Shown in pieces: positions 1 through 6,619 of a DNA stretch of 14,550 nucleotides. The DNA comes from Pseudomonadota bacterium (GTDB lineage: Bacteria; Pseudomonadota; Gammaproteobacteria; Steroidobacterales; Rariloculaceae). The stretch is from positions 246-14,795 of the forward strand of contig VYEH01000257.1 in assembly GCA_009843005.1 (NCBI GenBank), given 5' to 3'. The position numbers and the translations under genes are program-made. The notes beneath the pieces were generated by a model, which did not search any database, was not told the origin of the DNA, and saw nothing but the letters and a program-made list of their open reading frames with translations. Position 1 is the stretch's first letter, and every line of letters starts with the position of its first letter.

Positions 1-1120
1 ATTGGTGGTGGTACTGGATGCCCCACGCTGACCGCACGCCGGTATCGTCGATCGTCACCTGTACGATGACAGGGTTGTTCACCTGATCGACGAAATTGCT
101 CGGGTTCAGGTCACGTGCGACGAGATTCGTTTTGTGCACCGTGTTGTAGGTTTGTAGTTCCACGAACAGAACTTCCATGATGAAGCCGTCGGCGCAGCAG
201 GGCGAATCGTACTGATAGTGGTGCGCCTGATCCCATAGCGACGTCGTCGCCGGCACCCACAGGGATGCGGCCGCGATCCGGTCGCCGACCGTGAATGCCC
301 GCGCAGTCACATCGCCCCCCAGCGACCGGCCCCACAGGAACAGGTTGTCGCGATCGATTTCGAGGCCCTCGGGTGGGTCTTCGAATGACGACAGCGCGGC
401 AACCAGGTTCAGGACATCGATCGTGTAGTACGCGGTGTACAGCCAACCGTTGAACCTCAGGCCGTCATTGTCCATGACACGCGGCACGAATTCGCCGGCT
501 GAGTTTCTGATCCTGTTGCCGTGCCGGTCAAGCTGCCAGAAGCCGCTGTGTTGTCCGTTGGTTTCCGAAAAACCATGCCCGCGGTAGTCGGGAAACAGCA
601 CCACAAAGCCTTCCAGGGCGAATCGGATGATGGGCCAGGCCGATACGCGCTCCCGATAGGACGCTGAGTCCTGGTCGGAGCTGTAGAAATCCCTGAATGC
701 CGCCCACTCGTTACCGGCGTTGCCGTGATTCATGATCAATATGGGATAACCGTCCGGTGGAGCGGGGGCGGCGGGGACATTCATCAGCGCGGAAAGCCGC
801 AGTCCGTCTGATTCCCACTCCACAGCGTAGGAGCTGTAGCCCTCAAAATCACCGAGCTTGCGGGCTACCCGGAGCGACGAATCATAGTTGCGTTGCGTCA
901 GATACTGAATTGAAATCGGCGCGCTGGAATTCCGCTCCGTCACCGTCGACTCGCCCTGAGCCCAGGCGTTGACCCAGGCGACGGTCAGCAGCAGCATTCC
1001 AGCCAGAACGGCCGCAACGGGCCTGGCTGCGCCTGGTGCGAAAACCGTCGCGCGCCTCCACGTCAACGTGGCAGGGGAGACGAAGACCTGAGTTCTATCG
1101 CGCATCGAATTGCCTGGCAT
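1..1120 (-). CDS. Secreted alpha/beta hydrolase (prolyl oligopeptidase / dienelactone hydrolase type), 3' end outside window
   Basis: About 373 residues are visible and the C-terminus is cut off by the left edge. The first 54 residues hold a polar stretch, then a hydrophobic segment (about 34-52) ending in AWA before QGES. This looks like a signal peptide with an unusually long n-region, so the product is probably exported. The hydrolase core shows NHG at 131-133 (likely oxyanion region), PDYRGHG at 178-184 and the nucleophile elbow GRSLGG with Ser266. An acidic DD pair at 358-359 is in the right place for the catalytic Asp; the catalytic His should lie beyond the edge. The ATG at 1120 lies 15 bases after the rsgA stop, so the two genes are probably co-transcribed. 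An ATG at 1105 is an alternative, and neither has a strong Shine-Dalgarno sequence. The fold call is firm; the substrate (peptide, ester or lactone) is unknown. Confidence 0.8.
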   Translation of the reverse strand, partial: MPGNSMRDRTQVFVSPATLTWRRATVFAPGAARPVAAVLAGMLLLTVAWVNAWAQGESTVTERNSSAPISIQYLTQRNYDSSLRVARKLGDFEGYSSYAVEWESDGLRLSALMNVPAAPAPPDGYPILIMNHGNAGNEWAAFRDFYSSDQDSASYRERVSAWPIIRFALEGFVVLFPDYRGHGFSETNGQHSGFWQLDRHGNRIRNSAGEFVPRVMDNDGLRFNGWLYTAYYTIDVLNLVAALSSFEDPPEGLEIDRDNLFLWGRSLGGDVTARAFTVGDRIAAASLWVPATTSLWDQAHHYQYDSPCCADGFIMEVLFVELQTYNTVHKTNLVARDLNPSNFVDQVNNPVIVQVTIDDTGVRSAWGIQYHHQ

Positions 1121-1135
1121 CCCGCAAATGTTCAG

Positions 1136-2104
1136 TCAATAAGCTCGAGCCGCGACCGTCTGCTCGTATAGCTTGTTGTAGTTCTCGTAACGACCACCGT
1201 CGATTATGCCTTCTTCCAGCGCCGCCTTGACGGCGCAGTCGGGTTCGGCGCGGTGGGTGCAATCGTCGAATCGGCATTGGTCGCGGCGCGAGACGAATTC
1301 ACGGAAGCCGAGCTGCACGTCCGCTGCGCGTTGTATGTGAGGCGCGTAGTTACGTACCCCCGGCGAATCGATGATTTCACCGCCACCGGGGTGCCGATGA
1401 AGCACGGAGGTCGTTGTGGTGTGACGGCCTTGGAGAAGCCTTCCGGAAAGCCGGCCCACTCGTTGTACGGCCTCTCCCAACAGTTCATTGAACAACGAGG
1501 ACTTGCCGACGCCCGACTGCCCGATCAGCGCGCTTCGTTCGGCGCCAAACAGCTGTTCCAGTTCGCCGAGTCCGGTCGTTGCCACGGCGCTGGTCAGCAC
1601 GACCCGGTACCCGATTATGCGATAGACCTTAAGCGTATCGGGCGCGTTCTCAACCAGGTCCATCTTGTTGAAGACAATCGCCGCCTTGAGTCCAGCGAGT
1701 TCAGCCGCACAGAGGTACCTGTCCACCAGGAACCAGTCGGGCTCAGGGTGCGGCGCCAGCACCACGAGGAGTTGGGAAAGGTTGGCGGCGACAACCTCCG
1801 GACGTCCCCGGGAATTGAGTCGCTGAAGCATGGATTCCCGCTTACGTACGGCTTGCACGATGCAGCTTCCGTCGCGCTCGCGGCGCCATTCCACGTTGTC
1901 GCCCACGACTGGCCGCAGCCGGCGCCCCAGGATCTGGCAGTCATGCACGTCGCCTGCCGGGTCCTCGACCAGCGCATGGCGTTTGAAGCGGGCGACAACG
2001 AGGCCGGTTTTAGCCATTGGCGTCAGGCCAGGAACCAACTGAATGCCTCTGGGCCGGATTACGTTCTGAACGTCTCTGCGCCAGGGCGCGTGGTTCCGCA
2101 GCAC
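1136..2104 (-). CDS. rsgA: Small ribosomal subunit biogenesis GTPase RsgA (YjeQ)
   Basis: RsgA is a cytoplasmic GTPase that binds the 30S subunit late in assembly, checks the decoding centre and helps release RbfA. The frame has the circularly permuted GTPase order that defines the family: an OB-fold region (about 33-95), then G4 NKMD (146-149), G5 SA (172-173), P-loop GQSGVGKSS (195-203), the HTTTT switch (228-232) and G3 DSPG (246-249). The C-terminal zinc site is CX4CXHX5C (Cys277, Cys282, His284, Cys290). The GTG at 2104 is chosen because AGGAG lies 9 bases upstream and it adds an arginine-containing N-terminal tail, as the family often has. An ATG at 2017 would give a 293-residue protein starting MAKTGLV, but it has no visible Shine-Dalgarno sequence. 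The gene is divergent from orn, as in Escherichia coli. Confidence 0.96.
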   Translation of the reverse strand: MLRNHAPWRRDVQNVIRPRGIQLVPGLTPMAKTGLVVARFKRHALVEDPAGDVHDCQILGRRLRPVVGDNVEWRRERDGSCIVQAVRKRESMLQRLNSRGRPEVVAANLSQLLVVLAPHPEPDWFLVDRYLCAAELAGLKAAIVFNKMDLVENAPDTLKVYRIIGYRVVLTSAVATTGLGELEQLFGAERSALIGQSGVGKSSLFNELLGEAVQRVGRLSGRLLQGRHTTTTSVLHRHPGGGEIIDSPGVRNYAPHIQRAADVQLGFREFVSRRDQCRFDDCTHRAEPDCAVKAALEEGIIDGGRYENYNKLYEQTVAARAY

Positions 2105-2117
2105 ATCGCCCCGCTCC

Positions 2118-2126
2118 TGCTACAAT
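2118..2126 (+). promoter_or_regulatory. Extended -10 promoter element for orn
   Basis: TGCTACAAT fits an extended -10 (TGn followed by TACAAT, five of six matches to TATAAT). No good -35 hexamer lies 16-18 bases upstream, which extended -10 promoters can tolerate. Transcription would start near 2133, giving a leader of about 40 bases before the orn GTG at 2175. The element lies just upstream of the rsgA GTG on the other strand. Confidence 0.5.
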
Positions 2127-2129
2127 GCC

Positions 2130-2158
2130 AATGTACCGGCGCGCGCCGGGCGGGGGAA
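2130..2158 (-). promoter_or_regulatory. Possible weak sigma-70 promoter for rsgA
   Basis: On the minus strand, TTCCCC (2158-2153) and TACATT (2135-2130) are separated by exactly 17 bases. They match the -35 and -10 consensus at about three and four of six positions. The implied leader is short (about 20 bases) and carries the AGGAG before the GTG at 2104. The spacing is right but the hexamers are poor, so this is tentative. Confidence 0.28.
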
Positions 2159-2174
2159 CTGGGAGACGGTAGAA

Positions 2175-2717
2175 GTGAAGTCCAGGGATCACTTGATCTG
2201 GATCGATCTTGAAATGACGGGGTTGGATCCCGACCGGGACGTCATCATCGAGATCGCAACCGTCGTGACCGACCGTCATCTGCTGGTTCTCGAGGAAGGT
2301 CCGGTCGCCGCAATCCATCAGGCCGACTCGGTACTGGACGCCATGGACGAGTGGAACACGAGGCAGCATGGGAGTTCCGGCCTCACCGAGCGCGTCAGGG
2401 CCAGCAGGACCGATGAAGCCGAGGCGGAGCAACGGACACTGGCATTTCTCCGCAAATACCTTGATCCGGGCGACTCACCCATGTGTGGAAATGGCGTTTG
2501 CCAGGACCGGCGTTTCCTGATCCGGCACATGCCCGAGCTGGCCGCATTCTTTCACTATCGCAATCTCGATGTATCCGCTCTGAAAATACTCGCAAGGCTA
2601 TGGGCGCCTCCACACTTCAAGCCGTTTGAAAAACTCTCCACGCACCTTGCCATGGCGGACATTCACGACTCGATTCGCGAACTGAAGCACTACCGCGAGC
2701 ACATGATCAGTTTCTAG
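2175..2717 (+). CDS. orn: Oligoribonuclease (DEDDh 3'-5' exonuclease)
   Basis: Orn degrades very short RNAs, chiefly dinucleotides including pGpG from cyclic-di-GMP breakdown, to mononucleotides in the cytoplasm; it is essential in several gammaproteobacteria. At 180 residues it matches the usual length, and all DEDDh residues are visible: Asp11 and Glu13 in IDLEMTGLDP, Asp111 in QDRRF, and His157 and Asp162 in HLAMADI. The YREH sequence near the C-terminus is also typical. The start is GTG at 2175, with GGGAG 9 bases upstream; the family motif begins within a few residues of it. The gene is divergent from rsgA. Its 3' end overlaps the 3' end of ppsA by 11 bases on the opposite strand, leaving no room for a conventional terminator between them. 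Confidence 0.97.
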   Translation: MKSRDHLIWIDLEMTGLDPDRDVIIEIATVVTDRHLLVLEEGPVAAIHQADSVLDAMDEWNTRQHGSSGLTERVRASRTDEAEAEQRTLAFLRKYLDPGDSPMCGNGVCQDRRFLIRHMPELAAFFHYRNLDVSALKILARLWAPPHFKPFEKLSTHLAMADIHDSIRELKHYREHMISF

Positions 2718-5079
2718 CCCCCCCGGACGCGTGCTCGGCCAGGTAGAGCCAGGTATCCAGGACCGAATCGGGGTTAAGGGACAAGCTGGTAATGCCCCGG
2801 TCCAGCAGCCACAGCGCGAGGTCCGGGTGGTCGGAGGGACCCTGGCCGCAGATGCCCACGTACTTGTCCTGAGCCCGGCATGCACTGATGGCCATGTCCA
2901 GCAGGCGCTTGACGGACTCGTCCCGCTCGTCGAACAGCGCGGCGATCTTTCCGGAGTCCCTGTCCAGTCCCAGCGTGAGCTGCGTCATGTCGTTCGAGCC
3001 GATCGACATGCCGTCGAAATACTCAAGGTAGCGGTCCGCAAGCAGGGCGTTGCTGGGCAATTCGCACATCATGATCAGTTTCAGCCCGTCTTCGCCCCGG
3101 GCGAGCCCGTTTTCGGCCAACAGTTCGACCACCTGGCGCGCTTCGGCCAGCGTCCGCACGAAGGGCACCATGACCTGAACGTTTTTCAATCCCATGCGGT
3201 TGCGCACACGGCGCAGCGCGCGGCATTCGAGTTCGAAACAGGCCTTGAACTCCTCATCCACATACCTCGATGCGCCCCGGAACCCCAGCATGGGGTTTTC
3301 TTCCTGCGGTTCGTACCGGTCGCCGCCGATCAGGTTGGCGTACTCGTTGGACTTGAAGTCCGACAGCCGCACGATCACTGGTTGCGGTGCGAAGGCCGCG
3401 GCGATGGAGCCGATCCCTTCGCTGAGTTTCTCCACGTAGAAAGACATCGGGTCGCCATACCCGGCCATGTATTCCTCGATGAGTTCCTGTACCCCGGCGT
3501 CCTGCCGATCGAATTCGATCAGCGCCCTGGGATGTACGCCGATCATGCGGTTGATGATGAACTCCAGCCGGGCCAGGCCGACGCCGTGATTGGGGATGGA
3601 TGCGAACATGAAGGCCCGGTCGGGATTGCCGACGTTCATGGCGAGCTTGACGGGTATGTCAGGCAGTTTTTCAAGACGGATTTCGTGTTCTTCGTAACGC
3701 AGCCTGCCCCGGTAGACGAAGCCCTCGTCTCCCTCCGCGCAGGAGACGGTGACTTCGGCGCCGTCGGGAATATCGCTGGTGGCGTGACCGCAGCCCACCA
3801 CGGCGGGAATGCCCAGTTCGCGGGCGATGATGGCCGCGTGGCACGTGCGGCCCCCGCGGTTGGTGACGATCGCTGACGCCCGCTTCATCACCGGTTCCCA
3901 GTCCGGATCCGTCATGTCGGTCACCAGCACATCGCCGGGCTGAATCAGGTTCATTTCCTCGACGCTTGCAACGACACGGGCAACACCGGCGCCGACCCGT
4001 TGCCCGATGCTGCGCCCGGTGCTCAATACCTCCGAGTGTTCCTTGAGCGAGAATCGGACCATGGTCTCGCCCGACCGGCTCTTCACGGTCTCCGGCCGCG
4101 CCTGCAGGATGAACAGTTCGCCCGTCCTGCCGTCCTTGCCCCATTCGATATCCATGGGCTGGCCATAGTGCTTCTCGATGGCGACGGCCTGCCGGGCGAG
4201 CGAATGGATTTCCTCGTCCGACAGCGAGAAGCGGCAGCGGTCCTCATCGGGCACGGGCACCGTCGCCACGCGTTCCTCGCCCCGGTCGGCATGAACCATC
4301 TTGACGGACTTGCTGCCCAGGTTGCGCCTCACGATGGCGTGGTGACCGCTGGCCAGCGCAGGCTTGTACACATAGAACTCGTCCGGGTTCACCGCGCCCT
4401 GGACGATGGTTTCGCCCAGGCCATAGCTCGAGGTAATCAGGACCAGGTCCCGGAACCCGGATTCCGTATCCAGCGTGAACAGGACCCCGGAACAGGCCAG
4501 GTCGGTTCGGACCATGCGCTGCACACCCACTGACAGCGACACCTGGCGGTGATCGAATTGCTGGTGAACACGGTAGGCAATGGCCCTGTCGTTGAACAGC
4601 GATGCGTAGATGCGGTGAATGCCGGCGATGACGTTGTCCAGCCCCGTCACGTTTAGCAGCGTATCCTGCTGACCGGCGAAGGATGCCTCCGGAAGGTCTT
4701 CGGCCGTGGCCGACGAGCGCACCGCCACGCTGATGTCCTCGCCGTTGGTCAATTGTTTCCACGCGGCGCCGACGGCTTCTCTCAATTCCGGCGGCAGCGA
4801 CGCGCCGAGTATCATTCGCCTGATCCGCGCACCGGTGCGGGTCAGTGCGGCCGTATCGTCCACGTCCAGGTCGTCCAGGAGGCTGTGGATGGATGCATCC
4901 AGACCGTTCTGAGCGAGGAATTCGGAGAATGCGTGGGAAGTGGTCGCAAAGCCCTCCGGTACCCGGATACCGAGCTTGTCCAGATGGCCGATCATCTCGC
5001 CCAGCGACGCGTTCTTGCCGCCCACGCGGCTTACGTCTTCGCGGCCGCTGGCCGCCAGGCTGACGACATATTGTTCCAC
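2707..5079 (-). CDS. ppsA: Phosphoenolpyruvate synthase (pyruvate, water dikinase)
   Basis: PpsA converts pyruvate, ATP and water to PEP, AMP and phosphate, the entry step of gluconeogenesis from three-carbon compounds. The domain order is complete. An N-terminal ATP-grasp part opens with RVGGKNASLGEM and includes VRSSATAEDLP. The swivelling phosphohistidine domain has GGRTCHAA, with His414 as phospho-acceptor and Thr412 as the expected PpsR target (numbered from 5079). The PEP/pyruvate TIM barrel has SIGSNDMTQ and, near the C-terminus, GICGQGPSDH with the catalytic Cys744. The GTG at 5079 gives 790 residues (E. coli 792) and has GGGAG 6 bases upstream. The longer frame from a GTG at 5097 lacks a Shine-Dalgarno sequence. 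The divergent neighbour is ppsR, its dedicated regulator. No sign of damage. Confidence 0.97.
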   Translation of the reverse strand: MEQYVVSLAASGREDVSRVGGKNASLGEMIGHLDKLGIRVPEGFATTSHAFSEFLAQNGLDASIHSLLDDLDVDDTAALTRTGARIRRMILGASLPPELREAVGAAWKQLTNGEDISVAVRSSATAEDLPEASFAGQQDTLLNVTGLDNVIAGIHRIYASLFNDRAIAYRVHQQFDHRQVSLSVGVQRMVRTDLACSGVLFTLDTESGFRDLVLITSSYGLGETIVQGAVNPDEFYVYKPALASGHHAIVRRNLGSKSVKMVHADRGEERVATVPVPDEDRCRFSLSDEEIHSLARQAVAIEKHYGQPMDIEWGKDGRTGELFILQARPETVKSRSGETMVRFSLKEHSEVLSTGRSIGQRVGAGVARVVASVEEMNLIQPGDVLVTDMTDPDWEPVMKRASAIVTNRGGRTCHAAIIARELGIPAVVGCGHATSDIPDGAEVTVSCAEGDEGFVYRGRLRYEEHEIRLEKLPDIPVKLAMNVGNPDRAFMFASIPNHGVGLARLEFIINRMIGVHPRALIEFDRQDAGVQELIEEYMAGYGDPMSFYVEKLSEGIGSIAAAFAPQPVIVRLSDFKSNEYANLIGGDRYEPQEENPMLGFRGASRYVDEEFKACFELECRALRRVRNRMGLKNVQVMVPFVRTLAEARQVVELLAENGLARGEDGLKLIMMCELPSNALLADRYLEYFDGMSIGSNDMTQLTLGLDRDSGKIAALFDERDESVKRLLDMAISACRAQDKYVGICGQGPSDHPDLALWLLDRGITSLSLNPDSVLDTWLYLAEHASGGARN

Positions 5080-5087
5080 GCTATACT
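5060..5087 (+). promoter_or_regulatory. Putative sigma-70 promoter of ppsR
   Basis: CTGACG (5060-5065, four of six to TTGACA) and TATACT (5082-5087, five of six to TATAAT) are separated by 16 bases. Transcription would start near 5094, about 23 bases before the ppsR ATG. The -35 lies inside the first codons of ppsA. The -10 overlaps the region holding the ppsA ribosome-binding site on the other strand, so polymerase at this promoter could compete with ppsA expression. Confidence 0.5.
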
Positions 5088-5116
5088 CCCGTGCCACCGA
5101 GCCGCGGTGGACCGTA

Positions 5117-5941
5117 ATGGCAGAACGAACGGTATATTTTGTATCGGATCAGACCGGTGTGACTGCCGAGACGCTTGGGCACAGTCTGCTTACACAGTTC
5201 GATGGGGTCGAATTCCGAACCGTGACTGTGCCATTTGTGAATGACCTTGACAAGGCGATGGATCTGACGCGCCGGATCGATCGAAACGCAGACCGGACCG
5301 GCAGGCGGCCGATCGTATTCACGAGTTTCGTGCAGGACGAGCTGAGGGCTCCGTTGCTTGCGTGCAGGGGGCTGGTCCTGGATCTGTTCGCCGCCTTTAT
5401 CGGGCCGCTCGAAGACGAACTCGGTATGAGTTCGTCCCATACTCTGGGCCGGGCACATGGCATGACCGACGTCACCCGGTACGACATGCGGATCAACGCG
5501 ATGAACTTTGCGATGGATGCCGATGACGGTCACGGCACACGGCAATACGACCGGGCCGATGTCATCCTCACTGGCGTATCCAGATCCGGAAAGACACCCA
5601 CTTGCCTCTATCTCGCGCTCCAGTACGGGATTTTCGCAGCCAACTATCCGTTGGCGGAGGAAGACCTGGAGTCCGGGGAACTGCCTGGCGTGCTTCGCAA
5701 ATATCGCAACAAGCTGTACGGCTTGACCATCGAGACGTCGCGGCTGCGCCAGATCCGGCTGGAGCGCCGCCCGGAAGGGCGCTACGCATCCGCGCAGCAG
5801 GTCAGCTTCGAACTGCGCAGCGCCGAGCGCCTGTTCAAGCGGCTCGGCATCCCCTTTATCGATACCACGCACAGCTCGATCGAGGAAATCGCCAGCACCA
5901 TACTGAGCGAAACCGGTATCGAACGCCGCGCAAACCCCTGA
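5117..5941 (+). CDS. ppsR: PEP synthase regulatory protein (ADP-dependent kinase / Pi-dependent phosphorylase)
   Basis: PpsR (DUF299/PSRP family) inactivates PpsA by ADP-dependent phosphorylation of the threonine two residues before the catalytic histidine. It reactivates the enzyme by Pi-dependent removal of that phosphate, and so gates gluconeogenesis. The frame is 274 residues (E. coli 277). It begins with the family start TVYFVSDQTGVTAETLG, carries the P-loop GVSRSGKT at 153-160, and ends with the typical HSSIEEIA region. The ATG at 5117 is chosen because homology begins at once. GGTGG six bases upstream is a modest ribosome-binding site, and upstream in-frame codons lie antisense to ppsA. 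It is divergent from ppsA with under 40 bases between start codons. A large inverted repeat begins about 20 bases after the stop. Confidence 0.96.
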   Translation: MAERTVYFVSDQTGVTAETLGHSLLTQFDGVEFRTVTVPFVNDLDKAMDLTRRIDRNADRTGRRPIVFTSFVQDELRAPLLACRGLVLDLFAAFIGPLEDELGMSSSHTLGRAHGMTDVTRYDMRINAMNFAMDADDGHGTRQYDRADVILTGVSRSGKTPTCLYLALQYGIFAANYPLAEEDLESGELPGVLRKYRNKLYGLTIETSRLRQIRLERRPEGRYASAQQVSFELRSAERLFKRLGIPFIDTTHSSIEEIASTILSETGIERRANP

Positions 5942-5960
5942 TACCTGGTGCGGATCGGGT

Positions 5961-6008
5961 TAGCGCTCCATCAACCAGATACGCAATTACCAGGTTGATG
6001 GAGCACTA
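5961..6008 (+). terminator. Long inverted repeat after ppsR, possible terminator or attenuator
   Basis: GCTCCATCAACC (5965-5976) and GGTTGATGGAGC (5993-6004) are perfect 12-base complements around a 16-base loop. Beyond one C/A mismatch the pairing continues for three bases (TAG 5961-5963 with CTA 6006-6008). No T-run follows, so it is not a classic intrinsic terminator. It could be a Rho-independent terminator without a U-tract, an mRNA-stabilising hairpin, or part of a switch with the second CTCCATC copy at 6013-6019. Confidence 0.4.
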
Positions 6009-6073
6009 GTCCCTCCATCGGCGTTGTGGCATGCTCACGGGTCATGAACGGCCACAGCTTCGGAAGCCAGTTG

Positions 6074-6559
6074 ATGATCGCGGACAGCATGATCGTACCC
6101 GAGTGCGTCTACCGTCCCGGCAGCTTTACCGGGTTGATGACCCTGTACGAGAGCAATTTCATCAAGCTGTCCCAACTCATCGCCGAGTTCGACTCATTTC
6201 CCGATGCCCACGAGAAACTGGCGGTTTCCTCCTCGGACGAGGACTGCGATCTCTACCTGGCGGTGAAGCGGCGGCGCCCCTATACGACGACGCTGAAGCT
6301 GACCTACCTGTTCGCGCTGGAAGAGCCCGATGCCTGTCAGGGCGAATCGATACCGGATCCCGATCTGTGGGTCCATATCTATCACGATGCCCGGCTGGTG
6401 GAGGCGCGGCGGCCCCGGGTACAGCTCGCCTCCGCAATGTTCGGCGCGGCGACGCCGGCCTGGTCCAGGGAACTCGACTGGCGTTGGCAGGACAACATGA
6501 TGCTGAACAAGTGGCTGGACTACCTGATACTGCGGGGGCACCAGTTCTCGGCGCAGTAG
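6074..6559 (+). CDS. DUF1249 (YqiB-family) protein
   Basis: A cytoplasmic protein of 161 residues with no signal peptide or membrane segment. The pattern fits DUF1249, the family of E. coli YqiB: an N-terminal YESNFIKLSQLI helix like the family's ExNYxxL segment, a central block with YTTTLKLTYLF, then VHIYHDARLVEA (the family's conserved YHDA), and a tail rich in W and N (WQDNMMLNKWLDYL). The family's biochemical function is not known to me. The ATG at 6074 is chosen for GGAAG 7 bases upstream and fit to family length. An ATG at 6089 is possible, and the longest frame would start at 6026. The gene follows ppsR after a structured spacer and converges on prc. The family call is fairly sure; the exact start is not. 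Confidence 0.82.
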   Translation: MIADSMIVPECVYRPGSFTGLMTLYESNFIKLSQLIAEFDSFPDAHEKLAVSSSDEDCDLYLAVKRRRPYTTTLKLTYLFALEEPDACQGESIPDPDLWVHIYHDARLVEARRPRVQLASAMFGAATPAWSRELDWRWQDNMMLNKWLDYLILRGHQFSAQ

Positions 6560-6565
6560 TCCTGA

Positions 6566-6585
6566 CGGCCCGTTGCGCGGGGCCG
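6566..6585. terminator. Weak GC-rich hairpin between convergent genes
   Basis: CGGCCC (6566-6571) and GGGCCG (6580-6585) can pair around an 8-base loop in the 60-base gap between the DUF1249 gene and prc. No T-run flanks it on either strand, so a bidirectional terminator role is only suggested by position. Confidence 0.25.
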
Positions 6586-6619
6586 AATCGCCGGATGGGG
6601 CAAGTCTGCGAAGAGGCCG

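Noticed and set aside
1000..1057. Twin-arginine (Tat) signal in the left-edge hydrolase (RR at residues 22-23)
   Set aside because: The RR is not in a good S/T-RRxFLK context and is separated from the hydrophobic segment by about 10 residues. An ordinary Sec signal with a long n-region is the simpler reading.
1253..2212. 319-codon plus-strand frame across rsgA and the start of orn
   Set aside because: It lies antisense to RsgA motifs and runs through the orn promoter and start in another frame; no domain is seen.
2731..3876. 381-codon open frame on the plus strand opposite ppsA
   Set aside because: ppsA is intact with all catalytic motifs on the other strand. The antisense frame has no family features and arises from codon bias.
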